The notes under the pieces are model-generated. The model was not told the origin of the DNA. It ran no database searches and was given only the letters and a program-made list of their open reading frames with translations. A stretch of 64,000 nt of DNA from JASGDN01 sp049841275 (GTDB taxonomy: Bacteria > Chloroflexota > Chloroflexia > Thermomicrobiales > UBA6265): positions 28,989-92,988 of the forward strand of contig JASGDN010000052.1 of NCBI GenBank assembly GCA_049841275.1, in the 5' to 3' direction. This document shows positions 18,510-27,740 of the stretch, in pieces (position 1 is the stretch's first letter; each line of letters begins with the position of its first letter). A program made the position numbers and the translations under genes.

Positions 18510-19433
18510 TCAGCGAAGCGCGGGAATGACCGCCGCAATGGGATCGACATGCTCCGGCGCGATGACGAGACGGCTGATCCCAAACTCGCGTTGCAGACGC
18601 TGGATCCCCTCGCGCAAGGCACCAGGATCGGCGGACAGAAGCGCAGGCACCGGCGCGCCGCCCTGGGCCAGATAGCGTTCCAGGCGAGGACGCAACCACG
18701 GATGCACCCGGTCTCCGACGGCGGCGATGCTCAGAGCGAATTCGGGGCGGCGTCCCAGGGGATCTGCCTCGGCGCGAACGACAGCAATCCGGTCGCGAAC
18801 GACGTCATCGGTTGCCAGCGGATCGAGCGCGAGCCCGATGACATCGGCGTGACGCGCGGCCAGGCGCAGCATGCGATCGCCGCCGCCGGCCACCAGCAAT
18901 GGCGGCGACCCGGACGCCATCGGCACGAGCAACTGGGCTCCCTCCAATCCATAGGTGCCGACTGTTGCCGTCACCTCATCCCCGGCGAACAGCGCATCGA
19001 TGGTGGCGATCGTCTCCTCCAGGTGGTGCAGCCGCACGCCCGCGGGATCGAGCGGGACGCCGAATGCACGCCGGTCGGACTCGGAATGCGAGCGACCGGC
19101 GCCAAGCCCGAGCGTGAATCGTCCTCCTGACAATGCGTGCAGGACCGCAGAATCCCGGGCGAGGCGCAGGGGGTGATGCAGGTCGGTGTGCAGCACCCAG
19201 GATCCGATGCCAAGGGTGCTCGTCGAGGCGGCGACCCAGGCGAGGGTCGGAAAGACGGCGGACGACTGGCCGGGAGCATCGGGCATCACCAGCGACGAGA
19301 AGCCGAGCCCTTCCAGGCGACGCGCTGTTTCGGCCAGCGCCGGACCGCCGGCGGAGACACTATCTCCCCAGATGACGGCGATATGCAGCGGGGCGGGATC
19401 GGGGACATACGCGGGATCGGCAATCGGACGCAT
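18510..19433 (-). CDS. LLM-class flavin/F420-dependent oxidoreductase (luciferase-like)
   Basis: 307 residues from ATG 19433, with GGAGGAG four bases upstream. A TIM-barrel luciferase-like monooxygenase: the strand RLEGLGFSSLVMPDAPGQ, the segment LGIGSWVLHTDLHHPLRLARDSAVLHALSGGRFTLGLGAGR typical of F420-dependent members, and SHSESDRRAFGVPLD. The substrate is unknown. Upstream of the ABC exporter genes on the same strand and possibly co-transcribed with them. With the deazaflavin nitroreductase at 14314 it suggests that F420 is used in this organism. Confidence 0.88.
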   Translation of the reverse strand: MRPIADPAYVPDPAPLHIAVIWGDSVSAGGPALAETARRLEGLGFSSLVMPDAPGQSSAVFPTLAWVAASTSTLGIGSWVLHTDLHHPLRLARDSAVLHALSGGRFTLGLGAGRSHSESDRRAFGVPLDPAGVRLHHLEETIATIDALFAGDEVTATVGTYGLEGAQLLVPMASGSPPLLVAGGGDRMLRLAARHADVIGLALDPLATDDVVRDRIAVVRAEADPLGRRPEFALSIAAVGDRVHPWLRPRLERYLAQGGAPVPALLSADPGALREGIQRLQREFGISRLVIAPEHVDPIAAVIPALR

Positions 19434-19686
19434 CGGACTCCTCCATCGTTCCTGGACACGGCTGGCATCGATCGGTGCCTGGTATCCAGTAAAGATGGGG
19501 ACTGTGCAGGTCTGGTGTGCCGGATGTGGAGATGATGTGAAGGTTTCGGCCATCTGTGCGGAAACCCGGCGTCGATCGGACTCGATGCACCACGCGGTCG
19601 CCCGCAAACGAAGGGGCACACCCAGCGCCGGCGCATACGGTCTTCACCGGAGGGTGTATTCAACTACAGCCCAGGTTCCGGGCGAT

Positions 19687-19932
19687 ATGACGAAAGAGCA
19701 ACTGGACGCCACGATCGAGGTGGCCATGACCGGCGCCCCAGCGGCGGACGCACTCGACTTCTCCCAGTTGAACCAGGTGTTCGGAAGCATCGACCAGAGC
19801 GCCGGAACGACACAATGGGTGACGCTCTCGCTGGACACCGGAGCCTACGCTGGCGTGTGCTGGGTAGGAGACCCGAAGACGGGGGCGACGCACGCCGCGA
19901 TGGGGATGTACAACCTCTTCGTCGTGAAGTAG
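19687..19932 (+). pseudogene. C-terminal remnant of a secreted cupredoxin-like protein
   Basis: Encodes about 81 residues (MTKEQLDATIEVAMTG...GTYAGVCWVGDPKTG...HAAMGMYNLFVVK). The pattern resembles the C-terminus of small exported cupredoxin-like proteins common in Chloroflexota, where a longer N-terminal part with signal peptide and a beta sandwich is expected. Coding potential upstream in this frame fades near 19650, and the sequence before that lies opposite the LLM gene. No ribosome site precedes ATG 19687. A truncated relic is therefore more likely than a real short gene, but a small protein cannot be excluded. Confidence 0.45.
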
Positions 19933-19952
19933 CCGCCATCCACGGTATGTCT

Positions 19953-19986
19953 GGAGCGGGACGATCGTGTGCGATCGTCCCGCTCC
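19953..19986. terminator. Terminator-like hairpin
   Basis: A perfect 15-bp stem (GGAGCGGGACGATCG / CGATCGTCCCGCTCC) with a 4-base loop, lying between two gene remnants. No T-tract. Confidence 0.65.
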
Positions 19987-20063
19987 GTGCCGGTTACCCA
20001 ACGCGACGGGCAAGTGTCTCCAGCGAATCGCGGAGACCGCCGAACCCGATATGCATGGCTTCA

Positions 20064-20421
20064 CGTCGAGCCACGGATAGATGGCGACCGTCCAACGGCC
20101 ACCGTCCAGCGGCGCGAGGATCTCACCCGAACGATCCGGCAGCGGCGCGACAACCTCCCCGATCCCACCGACATCGCGCAACACGACGGCCGTGCGGAGT
20201 GCACGCCCCAGTCCGTCCACGGTTCCGGCGATGCCGCCATGCGCATCCACCGTCAGGAACCAGCGACACCCGGAATCGTCAGCAACATCGGCCCGCCAAT
20301 GATGGCTGCCGAATCCGAGCGCCTGATAGGTCAGGGCAAGCGGAGGAAGCTCCCAGCGCGCCGATACCAGCGCGGCCAGCGCCCGTGGATCGAGGTCCGT
20401 CACCGGAGGTGGTGTGTTCAT
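20064..20421 (-). pseudogene. N-terminal fragment of an APH-family phosphotransferase
   Basis: From ATG 20421 the frame encodes about 120 convincing residues (LDPRALAALVSARWELPPLALTYQALGFGSHHWRADV...GRWTVAIYPWLD), the N-lobe of an aminoglycoside phosphotransferase-like kinase. The catalytic HGD loop and metal-binding aspartate that should follow are missing. The frame then runs on without a stop to 19660, through a terminator hairpin and opposite another remnant, in sequence that no longer looks like kinase. It looks like a 3' deletion whose breakpoint is near 20060. A complete relative is at 2793. Confidence 0.7.
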
Positions 20422-20485
20422 GCAGGGAGCGTAGCATGCGCATGGCTCCCGGTGTGCATCATGGCGCGACGGAACAATCCGCAGC

Positions 20486-21667
20486 TCAGGCGGTAGCTGC
20501 CGGCCGCAAGCCAATCAACTCGATCGGGAGCGTGCCCGGAATGACCGGGTGCGCCACCGCCGCCTCATCGGAGAAAACGGCCAGTGGCGCGAAGATCGCC
20601 CGGTTGCGACCATCGCGTTTCGCCCGGAGCAGCGCCGCGTCGGCCCGCTGCAGGGCGACATCCAGCGGTTCGTCCGGATACATCGGCGTCCCGCCAACGC
20701 TGACGGTGACCGCCACCCCGCCATACGACACGTTGATGCGCCGCAACGCCGCTTGCAGCCGATCGGTCAGCAGGACGAATCCCTCCTCTGTCGATACGGC
20801 ACCGGACCGATAGACAACAAACTCCTCACCCCCGAACCGGGCGATGAGATCGGTCGGCTCGCATACGGTCTCCAACGCCCGTGCCACACCTTGGAGCACC
20901 AGATCGCCCTCGGCATGGCCGAACCGGTCGTTGATCCCCTTGAAGTAATCGATATCAAGGTAGAGCAACAACCCGCTGGGACTGCCGTCTCGCGTCTCAC
21001 GGCCGGCCCGGCTGACCGCGACCTGATCGTAGAAAGAGCGACGGTTGAACAGCGCGGTCAATGCGTCACGACGGGACTGTTCTTCCAGATCCCGCAACGT
21101 GACGATATATCCTCGCCGAACCTGGTTCATGAACAGGTACAGAAAGAACGACACCGCCAGAGCGCAAAACCACAGTTGCGCGTAGATGACATAGAAGCGC
21201 GGCGTGGATGAAAGCGTCGAATATCCACCCACAACCAGGATTACCGGAGGCGTCATCCCGGCAATCGAACCGACGATCAATCCCCACAAGTTGGGCCAAA
21301 AGAACCCGCTCACCCCTGTCAGCACCATGCAGTATGGCAACGACTGGAGAAACCCAGTGTGATTGTTCGCGGCTGCGAGGCAAAGGCAGGACGCCGCCAC
21401 AAAGACGAAGAGAACGGAGATACCCGTTGTCGCACCAACCTGGCCGGCAGACGCTGTGCGATGACACGCCAACCCAAGCAGGATCATCGTCAGGCCACAC
21501 AGCCCATGAATCGCGGCGAGGTAAGCGAGATTCGGATTTCCCACAACCGCGGAAATGAACCATCCGGACATCGTGAATGCACCGGTGAGTGCCATGAACT
21601 TCGGCACCACCGGAGCAATATGATGCGTGAGATTGAAATCGGTAAGATCAGTTTGCGTCACCGCCAT
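20486..21667 (-). CDS. Membrane-anchored diguanylate cyclase (GGDEF)
   Basis: 393 residues from ATG 21667 with AGGT upstream; earlier starts are in non-protein-like sequence. About six transmembrane helices occupy residues 25-200 (MASE-like: FMALTGAFTMSGWFISAVVG, VLFVFVAASCLCLAAA, FYVIYAQLWFCALAVSFFLYL). The C-terminal catalytic domain has LDIDYFKGINDRFGHAEGD and the active motif RFGGEEF, so it should make cyclic di-GMP from two GTP. The usual RxxD product-inhibition site is EPTD here, so feedback inhibition is probably absent. It is the first gene left of the phage cassette and is transcribed the same way, after a 208-base gap in which I see no other gene. Confidence 0.93.
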   Translation of the reverse strand: MAVTQTDLTDFNLTHHIAPVVPKFMALTGAFTMSGWFISAVVGNPNLAYLAAIHGLCGLTMILLGLACHRTASAGQVGATTGISVLFVFVAASCLCLAAANNHTGFLQSLPYCMVLTGVSGFFWPNLWGLIVGSIAGMTPPVILVVGGYSTLSSTPRFYVIYAQLWFCALAVSFFLYLFMNQVRRGYIVTLRDLEEQSRRDALTALFNRRSFYDQVAVSRAGRETRDGSPSGLLLYLDIDYFKGINDRFGHAEGDLVLQGVARALETVCEPTDLIARFGGEEFVVYRSGAVSTEEGFVLLTDRLQAALRRINVSYGGVAVTVSVGGTPMYPDEPLDVALQRADAALLRAKRDGRNRAIFAPLAVFSDEAAVAHPVIPGTLPIELIGLRPAATA

Positions 21668-21875
21668 GTGCGACGTTACCTGGGGTGGGCTACGGGGAAA
21701 CCGTGCAACGATCGCTGGAATACCCAGTTGATACGAACAAGCGTATCCGAGAAAATGGTCCAAGATCAAAACAAATGTTGTTCCATTGGTCCCGAAGACC
21801 GTAGCCTCCCTTTCCCGGACGGCCGGGACATGGCGGGCTACGCCATACGAATGGCCCGCCACGTCCGACCCTCGC

Positions 21876-22205
21876 TCACACCCGGGAGTCACCAGCGGCT
21901 TCATCGTCGCGCCGGGCCAACAGTCCCCGCTGCGAATAGAGTCCTGCCCCGGCCAGTCCGTAGACCACGCCGCCCAGCACCCATGTCGCAAGCCGAAGCG
22001 GCCAGCGCGCCATATCGCCCCCGACATCATCGAGCGCCACATCGGCAATCGCCAGCAAGGCGGTCGCCAGGACGATCGCCGCGATCCCGGCCCAACGCGC
22101 CGGCAATCCCAGGCGTTTCACCAGTTCCACCAGCACAGGCACGATCGCCACCAGCGGCACACCCGCCGCCAGCGCCACCGAGTCCCGCAGGACAAGGTCG
22201 TCCAT
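21876..22205 (-). CDS. Small holin-like membrane protein of the phage cassette
   Basis: 109 residues with three hydrophobic stretches (VALAAGVPLVAIVPVLVELV, GIAAIVLATALLAIADVAL, ATWVLGGVVYGLAGAGLY) and a charged C-terminal tail (LLARRDDEAAGD), the size and layout of phage holins. Its ATG overlaps the stop of the amidase gene (TAATG), which supports a lysis pair: the holin opens the membrane so that the amidase reaches the wall. No sequence motif proves holin function; the call rests on topology and neighbour. Confidence 0.6.
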   Translation of the reverse strand: MDDLVLRDSVALAAGVPLVAIVPVLVELVKRLGLPARWAGIAAIVLATALLAIADVALDDVGGDMARWPLRLATWVLGGVVYGLAGAGLYSQRGLLARRDDEAAGDSRV

Positions 22206-23213
22206 TACGCTGCCTCCTTCGCGCCCGGCTCACGCACCGGAAGGGTCAGCACATCGGTGCCGGCGCAGTCCGTCCCACCCGACCACACACGCCACCGGCG
22301 GTCGCTCGCCTTGCCCTGACCGGTCAGCCACCAGACGGGATTGCCATCCACCGCCTCGCCAACGATCCAGCCGCGCACCGCGAACCGATGCCCTTTCGGC
22401 CACTCCGCGAGAATCGGTTGCGATGTCTCCGCCCAGCGCCGCACCCGCAGCATCGGCACCACCACACTTACCGTACGCGGTTCGCGCAGGTCGCGCGTCG
22501 TGCCGAACGGTGGCCAGGAAACCACGGGCAGCGGATCGGGCATCGCCGGAGTGATCCCATTCACCTCGGCAATGGCGGATACCACCCCACGTGCCACCTG
22601 CGCCGGGAATGCCTCCGCGAAGATTCGCGCCGCATCGGAGACGATGTTTCCGCACTCGATCACCAGGCGGGCCATCGTCGCGCGAGCCGGCGCCATATAC
22701 CCGAACATTGCCAGCCGCCACCCGAGATCCGCCCCAACATGCGTCTGCCGCTCGCTCATCACTCCCGGTTCCACCACGTTTCGCGTCCGAACCGGCAATC
22801 CCGTCTCGCGCGCGATGTGCCGCGCGATCGCCGCCGCATACCGGCGGTCGAGCGTGTTGCTCGCCCAGTCGTCCCCGCCGCCATAGGCGGTGAGCGTCTG
22901 CAACGTATCGCCAAACACCCGGTGTATTTGCCCCATCGCCCTCCAGGTGGATGTCCAGCATCAGATCGACCGGTTTCTCCCGGTGGAGCGCCATCACCGC
23001 CAACGCCACCGCGTCGAGACTGCCCGCAAACCAGTCGTCGCGCGTGCCATCGACGTCCTGCAGGCAGACCGCATCATGACCTGCCCTCTGCAACGCCGCG
23101 ACGATGGCATTGGCGATTGCCGGTGTCCGTTGCGCCTCGCGCGGATCGCCGCCGCTTGTATTCCGGTGCCCCTGCACCACCACGATCCGTAGTGACCGCT
23201 TTGTGTCAGTCAT
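22205..23213 (-). pseudogene. N-acetylmuramoyl-L-alanine amidase-like endolysin, split by a one-base frameshift
   Basis: ATG 23213 (GGGAAGGG upstream) opens a frame with RIVVVQGHRNTSGGDP and DLMLDIHLEGDG, the two N-terminal metal-binding strands of an Amidase_3-like fold. After a G4 run (plus-strand 22931-22934) the protein continues in the next frame as QIHRVFGDTLQTL... with RNVVEPGVMSERQTH and LVIECGNI, the catalytic glutamate region. Removing one G restores a single 330-odd residue enzyme. The C-terminal 90 residues (REPRTVSVVVPMLRVRRW...GTDVLTLPV) look like a small wall-binding domain. Either the gene is broken or the extra base is a sequencing error. Downstream holin overlaps the stop. 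Confidence 0.72.
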
Positions 23214-23421
23214 GGTCCCTTCCCGTCTTGTGCTACAAGTGAAGGGGTATCCACATCGCAACAGCCGGCGTCGTTCGCCCGCTGGTCCCATCCGGCGCAA
23301 CGCTGCACCGCACGGACGACCGTCATCGTTCCGATCGATCGTCGTTCGGCGTGCGCCATGCGGGCTGGATGCCACGTTCCGGCGATGTACCGGCATTCTG
23401 GAAAGCCAGAGGAGGGTCCCG

Positions 23422-23679
23422 ATGGTCTATCTGGAAGGTCCTGGCGGAGAAGACTTCGTCTCCCGCGAATCAGGCTATCTGAACGACCATGAACGCCACG
23501 CACTCGACCGATTCCGCTGCCCGGTCTGCGATGCACCGCTCGACCTGATCGAAGCCATGCCCAACAGCCTGGTCACGTTCATCGGCAACGAAGACTCGTG
23601 CGAGCTGATCGCGGCGTGCCGCCTCTGCGACATCACCTTCACCCAGGACGACTGGCATGCCTGGCTGCATCCCGCTTGA
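23422..23679 (+). CDS. Small zinc-ribbon-like protein of unknown function
   Basis: 85 residues from ATG 23422 with GGAGGG upstream. Two cysteine pairs, CPVC and CRLC, are separated by about 35 residues, consistent with one zinc ribbon, and Asp/Glu are frequent. I do not recognise a family. It runs against the direction of the surrounding phage genes, between the amidase and the tail protein, so it may be a host gene left in the cassette or a moron-type passenger. The 208 bases upstream show no other gene. Confidence 0.65.
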   Translation: MVYLEGPGGEDFVSRESGYLNDHERHALDRFRCPVCDAPLDLIEAMPNSLVTFIGNEDSCELIAACRLCDITFTQDDWHAWLHPA

Positions 23680-23687
23680 GACCGCGC

Positions 23688-24808
23688 TCACACTTCGACC
23701 AGCGTCAGCGCCACGCGGGAATCGCCCCATCGCCCGGCGTCCGCAGGCCGCGCAACCTTCTCCGTAATTCCGACGATCCGCACCCGCCGTGGCAGGTGAG
23801 CCCGGACAAGCCCGTGTCGCGCCAGCCGGCCCGTTCGCCGGAGGGGTTGTGTTCCAGCACGCTCTTGTTCAGCCAGGTGTAGAGCCGCCCGCCATATCCG
23901 ACCACGAAGCGATAGTCGTCCTCCTCCGTCCAGTTCCCGTGCTGGACGAAGGCCTCCCAGTCGCCGGACCACTGCAACACGTCGCGCTGCTCGGTCACCG
24001 GCGGCGGACCGGGATCGACCGTCACACTCACGGTCGTTTCCCGCACCTTGCCCGCGAAGCTGTAGAGCGCCACCTTCGTCGCTACGAACGCCTTGCCGCC
24101 AGCAGCAGCCAGCTTCAGGACCTCCGCATCGAGGTAACGCACATCGACGCCGGAGCCGGTGAGCATTCGCACCTGGTTCACCGCACCAGTGGTCGCCGTC
24201 GCAGACGCCTTCGAGTAAAGGGCAAACCCGCCGTAGCCGAGGACATGCCGACCCTGCGCACCGCTCAGCAGCGTCACCGGCGACCCGCCGCCCGGATAGG
24301 CCAGCACTTGCAGGTCCATGCCTGTCCCGAGCGCGATCAGGATATCGCCGTTGTAGTTCGCCAGGTCGGTGATCGTCTTGCCTGCTCCCGCGTCCCAGAC
24401 CTGCGTCTCCGCTCCCCAACTTGTCGCCGTCAACGCGACGGTCCGGTAGAGGTATCGTCCTCGCGCAAGGAAGACGTAGTTGCCAATCGTTACCGCCGGG
24501 ATCGGCACGTCGGCCGAGGGCAGGGGCACACTGCCCATCGTGGAGAGCGCTGCTGTGCCCGTCGCCGGCCAGGGCGTCACGCCTTGTCCACCCAGCACCG
24601 GACCAACCGCGAGACCATCGCCGCCGCGATCCCGTTCCAGTTGGAACGCCCTCCGCTGCCCGCCAAAGAAATCGCGCACCTGGATACGCCCGGTCCGGCC
24701 CTCCGCCATCCCGTCCTGCGCTCGCACGTACGGCGATGCCGTACCGCTGCCCTCCGCGACAAGCATGTAGCCCGCGCCATCCAGCACGATGTCCGTCTTC
24801 TGCGCCAT
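23688..24808 (-). CDS. Phage tail/nozzle-like beta-propeller protein (frameshift near the C-terminus)
   Basis: Start ATG 24808 lies six bases after GGAGGA; ATG 24814 is too close to it. The sequence is a series of short beta repeats (IGNYVFLARGRYLYRTV, YNGDILIALGTGMDLQVLAY, HVLGYGGFALYSK, GGKAFVATKVALYSF, YRFVVGYGGRLYTWLNKS), propeller-like, as seen in structural proteins of short-tailed phages. One frame stops at 23705 after an Arg-rich tail, but the neighbouring frame continues with RRVRIVGITEKV...SRVALTLVEV to 23688, which looks like the true C-terminus. A single missing G/C near 23787 explains this. Follows the MuF-like gene in the same direction. Confidence 0.65.
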
Positions 24809-24903
24809 CGCCATTCCTCCCAGGAGGAGCGAGCATGAAAGACGGCACATGACGCCTGCACGCCTGGCGTCCGTCCTCACTCTTCTCGCCCCACTCCTCG
24901 CCA

Positions 24904-25350
24904 CTACGCCCAGCCCGTCTGCACCCAGTCCCACACCGTACGCATCGTCCACCGCAACCGCCACTCGTCCACAAACCGCACGCGCCACTCGGTGCGCACC
25001 ACGCCCCGCCAGCACCGGCAGTTCACATGCAATGGCGGCTCCGGACCGCCTGCGCCGTCCTCCCACGTCGCCCCATCGAGCGGACCGCACTCCGGACAGA
25101 CCCGCTCGTCCGATGCCGTCCGCCAACCCTCGATCGGCACCGGATAGACGATCGCCACCGTTTCCAGCACCCAGGCCGCGACCTCGATCACCTGTGCGAC
25201 GAGGTCGAAGACCGGTTCCAACGCGTCCGTCACACGGTCGCGCACGGTATCCACCGTCGCGTCCCAGGCATCCCGGATACGCGCGATATCGCCGGACGAT
25301 GGCGGAGACCAGCCGATGCCGCCGCCTCCACCCGTCTCGTAGCCGATCAC
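24904..25350 (-). CDS. Phage MuF-like head morphogenesis protein (short)
   Basis: 148 residues. The C-terminal half has the phage Mu gpF / minor head protein pattern: CPECGPLDGATW (Cys85, Cys88) and PLHVNCRCW (Cys111, Cys113), probably a zinc-binding or disulfide knuckle. The helical N-terminus (DIARIRDAWDATVDTVRDRVTDALEPVF) is much shorter than in full-length gpF. Its ATG overlaps the stop of the adaptor gene by four bases. In phages these proteins sit with the portal and help head assembly or DNA ejection. Confidence 0.72.
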   Translation of the reverse strand: MIGYETGGGGGIGWSPPSSGDIARIRDAWDATVDTVRDRVTDALEPVFDLVAQVIEVAAWVLETVAIVYPVPIEGWRTASDERVCPECGPLDGATWEDGAGGPEPPLHVNCRCWRGVVRTEWRVRFVDEWRLRWTMRTVWDWVQTGWA

Positions 25351-26015
25351 GCTCCCGTCTCCTGCAAGCTGAGCGTGCTTCCCTTCGCCCGCCGTCGCCG
25401 CAGCCAGAAGAGCTTGTCCGCATCGACTTGCGCCATCCGCGCCGCGCCCATCAAGGGATGTGCGCCGCGCCCGGTCGTCCGTTTGCCATCGGCAATCGCC
25501 CGCCGCACCAGCGCCACGTTCATCGTCAGCGCGATGAGGATGTCCTCGTCGCCGATCTCGGCATCCAGTGGCGTCACGTCATCCTCTGGCACCATGCGGT
25601 CGGCCAGATGCTCCAGCCGCCAGACGGACGTCCGCGGCACTGGCGAGGCGAGCATGAGGTCATCTCCCCACACCCGCCACAACCGCTCGCCGGTCGACGG
25701 CGCGTAGGGCACCGGCGGCAAGGCCGCAAGCGATCCCTCCCATTGCCGCCAGATCTCGCCCAGGTCGTCGAAGAGCCGGACGATTCGAAAGGGGCTCACC
25801 CCGCCTGGAATTGCTACCATCCGCGCTCCAGCGGTGACACTCGCACTACTCGATTTTTCACGGGGAAAGCGATCGCTGTAGCGGCGTATCGCTTCCGCGA
25901 TCGCATCGTCGAAAAACGTGTCCTCCCAGAGGGGATCGGCGCTGGTGTCGGCCAGCCGTCGTCGCACCATCTCGCGCAGCCCGGCGCGCGTCTCCGTCGT
26001 TCCGCTCACACTCAC
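25347..26015 (-). CDS. Phage head-tail adaptor-like protein
   Basis: 222 residues. Helical start LREMVRRRLADTSADPLWEDTFFDDAIAEAIRRYSDRFP, a central beta-rich part, and a helical end LVRRAIADGKRTTGRG...ADKLFWLRRRRAKG. This matches connector/adaptor proteins of short-tailed and siphophage-type phages, which dock on the portal ring. Position (after the portal, before MuF and the tail protein) supports the role. The gap to the portal gene (26016-26187) has no gene and contains GC-rich, rearranged-looking sequence. The assignment is by pattern and order only. Confidence 0.68.
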   Translation of the reverse strand: MSVSGTTETRAGLREMVRRRLADTSADPLWEDTFFDDAIAEAIRRYSDRFPREKSSSASVTAGARMVAIPGGVSPFRIVRLFDDLGEIWRQWEGSLAALPPVPYAPSTGERLWRVWGDDLMLASPVPRTSVWRLEHLADRMVPEDDVTPLDAEIGDEDILIALTMNVALVRRAIADGKRTTGRGAHPLMGAARMAQVDADKLFWLRRRRAKGSTLSLQETGA

Positions 26016-26187
26016 CGTCCCTTCCTATCAGCCCGCACGCTGGTCCCAATCCACACCTCATGTCCGCACAATTCCTTATGTCACCCCGATCGCAGCGACG
26101 CATACGGCAACGTGCGGGATGGAGCGAAGCCGAGGGATCACCAGGCATTCCCGGACACGGCCAACTTGTGCCGAGTCGGGCCCGACA

Positions 26188-27618
26188 TCACGCGTCGCCA
26201 CCTTGCGGCACGCGGGGCAGCCCGGACACCGCCGCGAACTGCCGCGCTTCCTCCAGAATCCGCGCCAGTTCCGCCTCCGGGTCCTCACTGCCCGCACCGC
26301 CAAGACTCGCGACCGCGCTCCGCCGGCTGCGAATGCCGTGATCCACCAGCGAGACGGCATTCCGCACCGCGCTGTCCGTATCGCTCGGGAGTACCGGGGG
26401 CCAGATCGTAGAGGTCTGCCGCAAGCCGCCCAGCGCCTCCCCGCCGAACCGCTCCAGCAGATCGAGCAGCAAGGCGTTCCGGCGCAGGAAGAAGGCGTCC
26501 CACATCCGCCGCTTCCGCCCGACCTTCTGCACCAATGGCTGAATCTCTACCTCCAGCGCCGCACCGGAGAGATCGCGCCCGGAATCGCCGAACGCGGTGC
26601 GCGGCGTCTCGCTCAGGTCGTGCAGCGTCCGGTAGAGCAGGTCGATATACGCGATGTGCAACTGCGTACCGCCTCCCTGCAGTAGGTCGAGCAGATACGC
26701 CCGCGCCCCTTCCGGCAATTCCCACTTCGCGCCCGGTCCCACCGCGATCCCCTCGGAACCATCGACGTTTTCCAGCACCGCGATCGGCGCCCCGGACAGC
26801 TCCAGCACCCGGGCCAGCACGGTCATCCGCTCGTTCAACTCCATGCAGACATCGACCATGTCCAGCAAGTCCGATTGCCCCCAGAACCCGAACGGTCGCG
26901 GATCGTTCGTCGCGATCGCATAGGGAATCCAGCCATACGGGTTTTCACCGTCATGGACCACCTGCCCGGCCACGGTCATCCGCCAGCGCTCGTCCGTCCA
27001 CCACTCCACCACGGGATAGCCGCGTTCCGGGTCGAGATCAAGCCCAGCCAGCGCGTCGCCCGGCACCAGTCCGGCCAGATCGACCCCCGCCAGCGCATAG
27101 GCGTGCGTTACGGCCCGCACCTCGCGCGGATCGTCCGCCGCCGTCCGCACAACGAGCGTGGCCGGATTCACCGCGACCACGCGTGGCCGCCCGCGCGCCG
27201 CATCCCACGTCACCTTCACGGCTGCATCGCCCAGCACCGCGGCATCCAGTCCCAGTGCCAGATCCAGCCGGGCAAGATCGAGGTCGCGGATCATCGCCGC
27301 CAGCACCTGCTCGGCCCGGTTTGCAACACGGTTGTCCACCTCACCGGTCGGCAGCACCGAGAATGCGACCGGAGCCGGAAAGACGTAGCTCGTCGTCTTG
27401 CGAAGCAGCGTCCTCGCGTAGTTGAAAACGAGTTGCCGCACCTGTCCCCGCGCCCCGCGCCGGACCGGGGTCGCCCATTGCGATCCCCGATAGAAGGCCA
27501 GCGACGCCGCATATTGCCCGAACCGCGCCTCGTCCGCCGGCGTCAATACTCCCGGAGGCCACACCGCCCGCACATCGCCTTCGTCTCCCGCCACACCCCA
27601 TGGCCCCGCAATCAGCAC
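26188..27618 (-). CDS. Phage portal protein (SPP1 gp6-like)
   Basis: 476 residues from GTG 27618, with GAGGAGG upstream. Recognisable portal features: FYRGSQW near residue 43, VFNYARTLLRKTTSYVFPAPV, the wing segment AVNPATLVV, PYGWIPYAIATNDPRPFGFWGQSDLLDMVDVCMELNERMT, and the clip/crown region GDSGRDLSGAALEVEIQPLVQKVGRKRRMWD. The dodecameric portal is the DNA entry channel of a phage head. It is full length and intact, unlike several other cassette members. No terminase gene is adjacent: upstream on the other strand is a Rieske protein gene. Confidence 0.93.
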   Translation of the reverse strand: MLIAGPWGVAGDEGDVRAVWPPGVLTPADEARFGQYAASLAFYRGSQWATPVRRGARGQVRQLVFNYARTLLRKTTSYVFPAPVAFSVLPTGEVDNRVANRAEQVLAAMIRDLDLARLDLALGLDAAVLGDAAVKVTWDAARGRPRVVAVNPATLVVRTAADDPREVRAVTHAYALAGVDLAGLVPGDALAGLDLDPERGYPVVEWWTDERWRMTVAGQVVHDGENPYGWIPYAIATNDPRPFGFWGQSDLLDMVDVCMELNERMTVLARVLELSGAPIAVLENVDGSEGIAVGPGAKWELPEGARAYLLDLLQGGGTQLHIAYIDLLYRTLHDLSETPRTAFGDSGRDLSGAALEVEIQPLVQKVGRKRRMWDAFFLRRNALLLDLLERFGGEALGGLRQTSTIWPPVLPSDTDSAVRNAVSLVDHGIRSRRSAVASLGGAGSEDPEAELARILEEARQFAAVSGLPRVPQGGDA

Positions 27619-27740
27619 CGCTCACCTCCTCTGCCTGCGCCGGTGTACCGCGAACGACACCGGACGTGCGTCTACGAACGGATCAGGAATGAGACCCATT
27701 CCCGTCTGAATCGCTTCGTTCTCCGAGGGGAAGACACGTC

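Noticed and set aside
21359..23242. 627-codon plus-strand frame over the amidase and cyclase region
   Set aside because: Pro/Arg/His-rich, antisense to the cyclase, holin and amidase genes.
26056..26187. Possible third copy of the inverted-repeat element between portal and adaptor genes
   Set aside because: Only a few bases around ATGTCA resemble the ends and the shared 20-bp block is not found.
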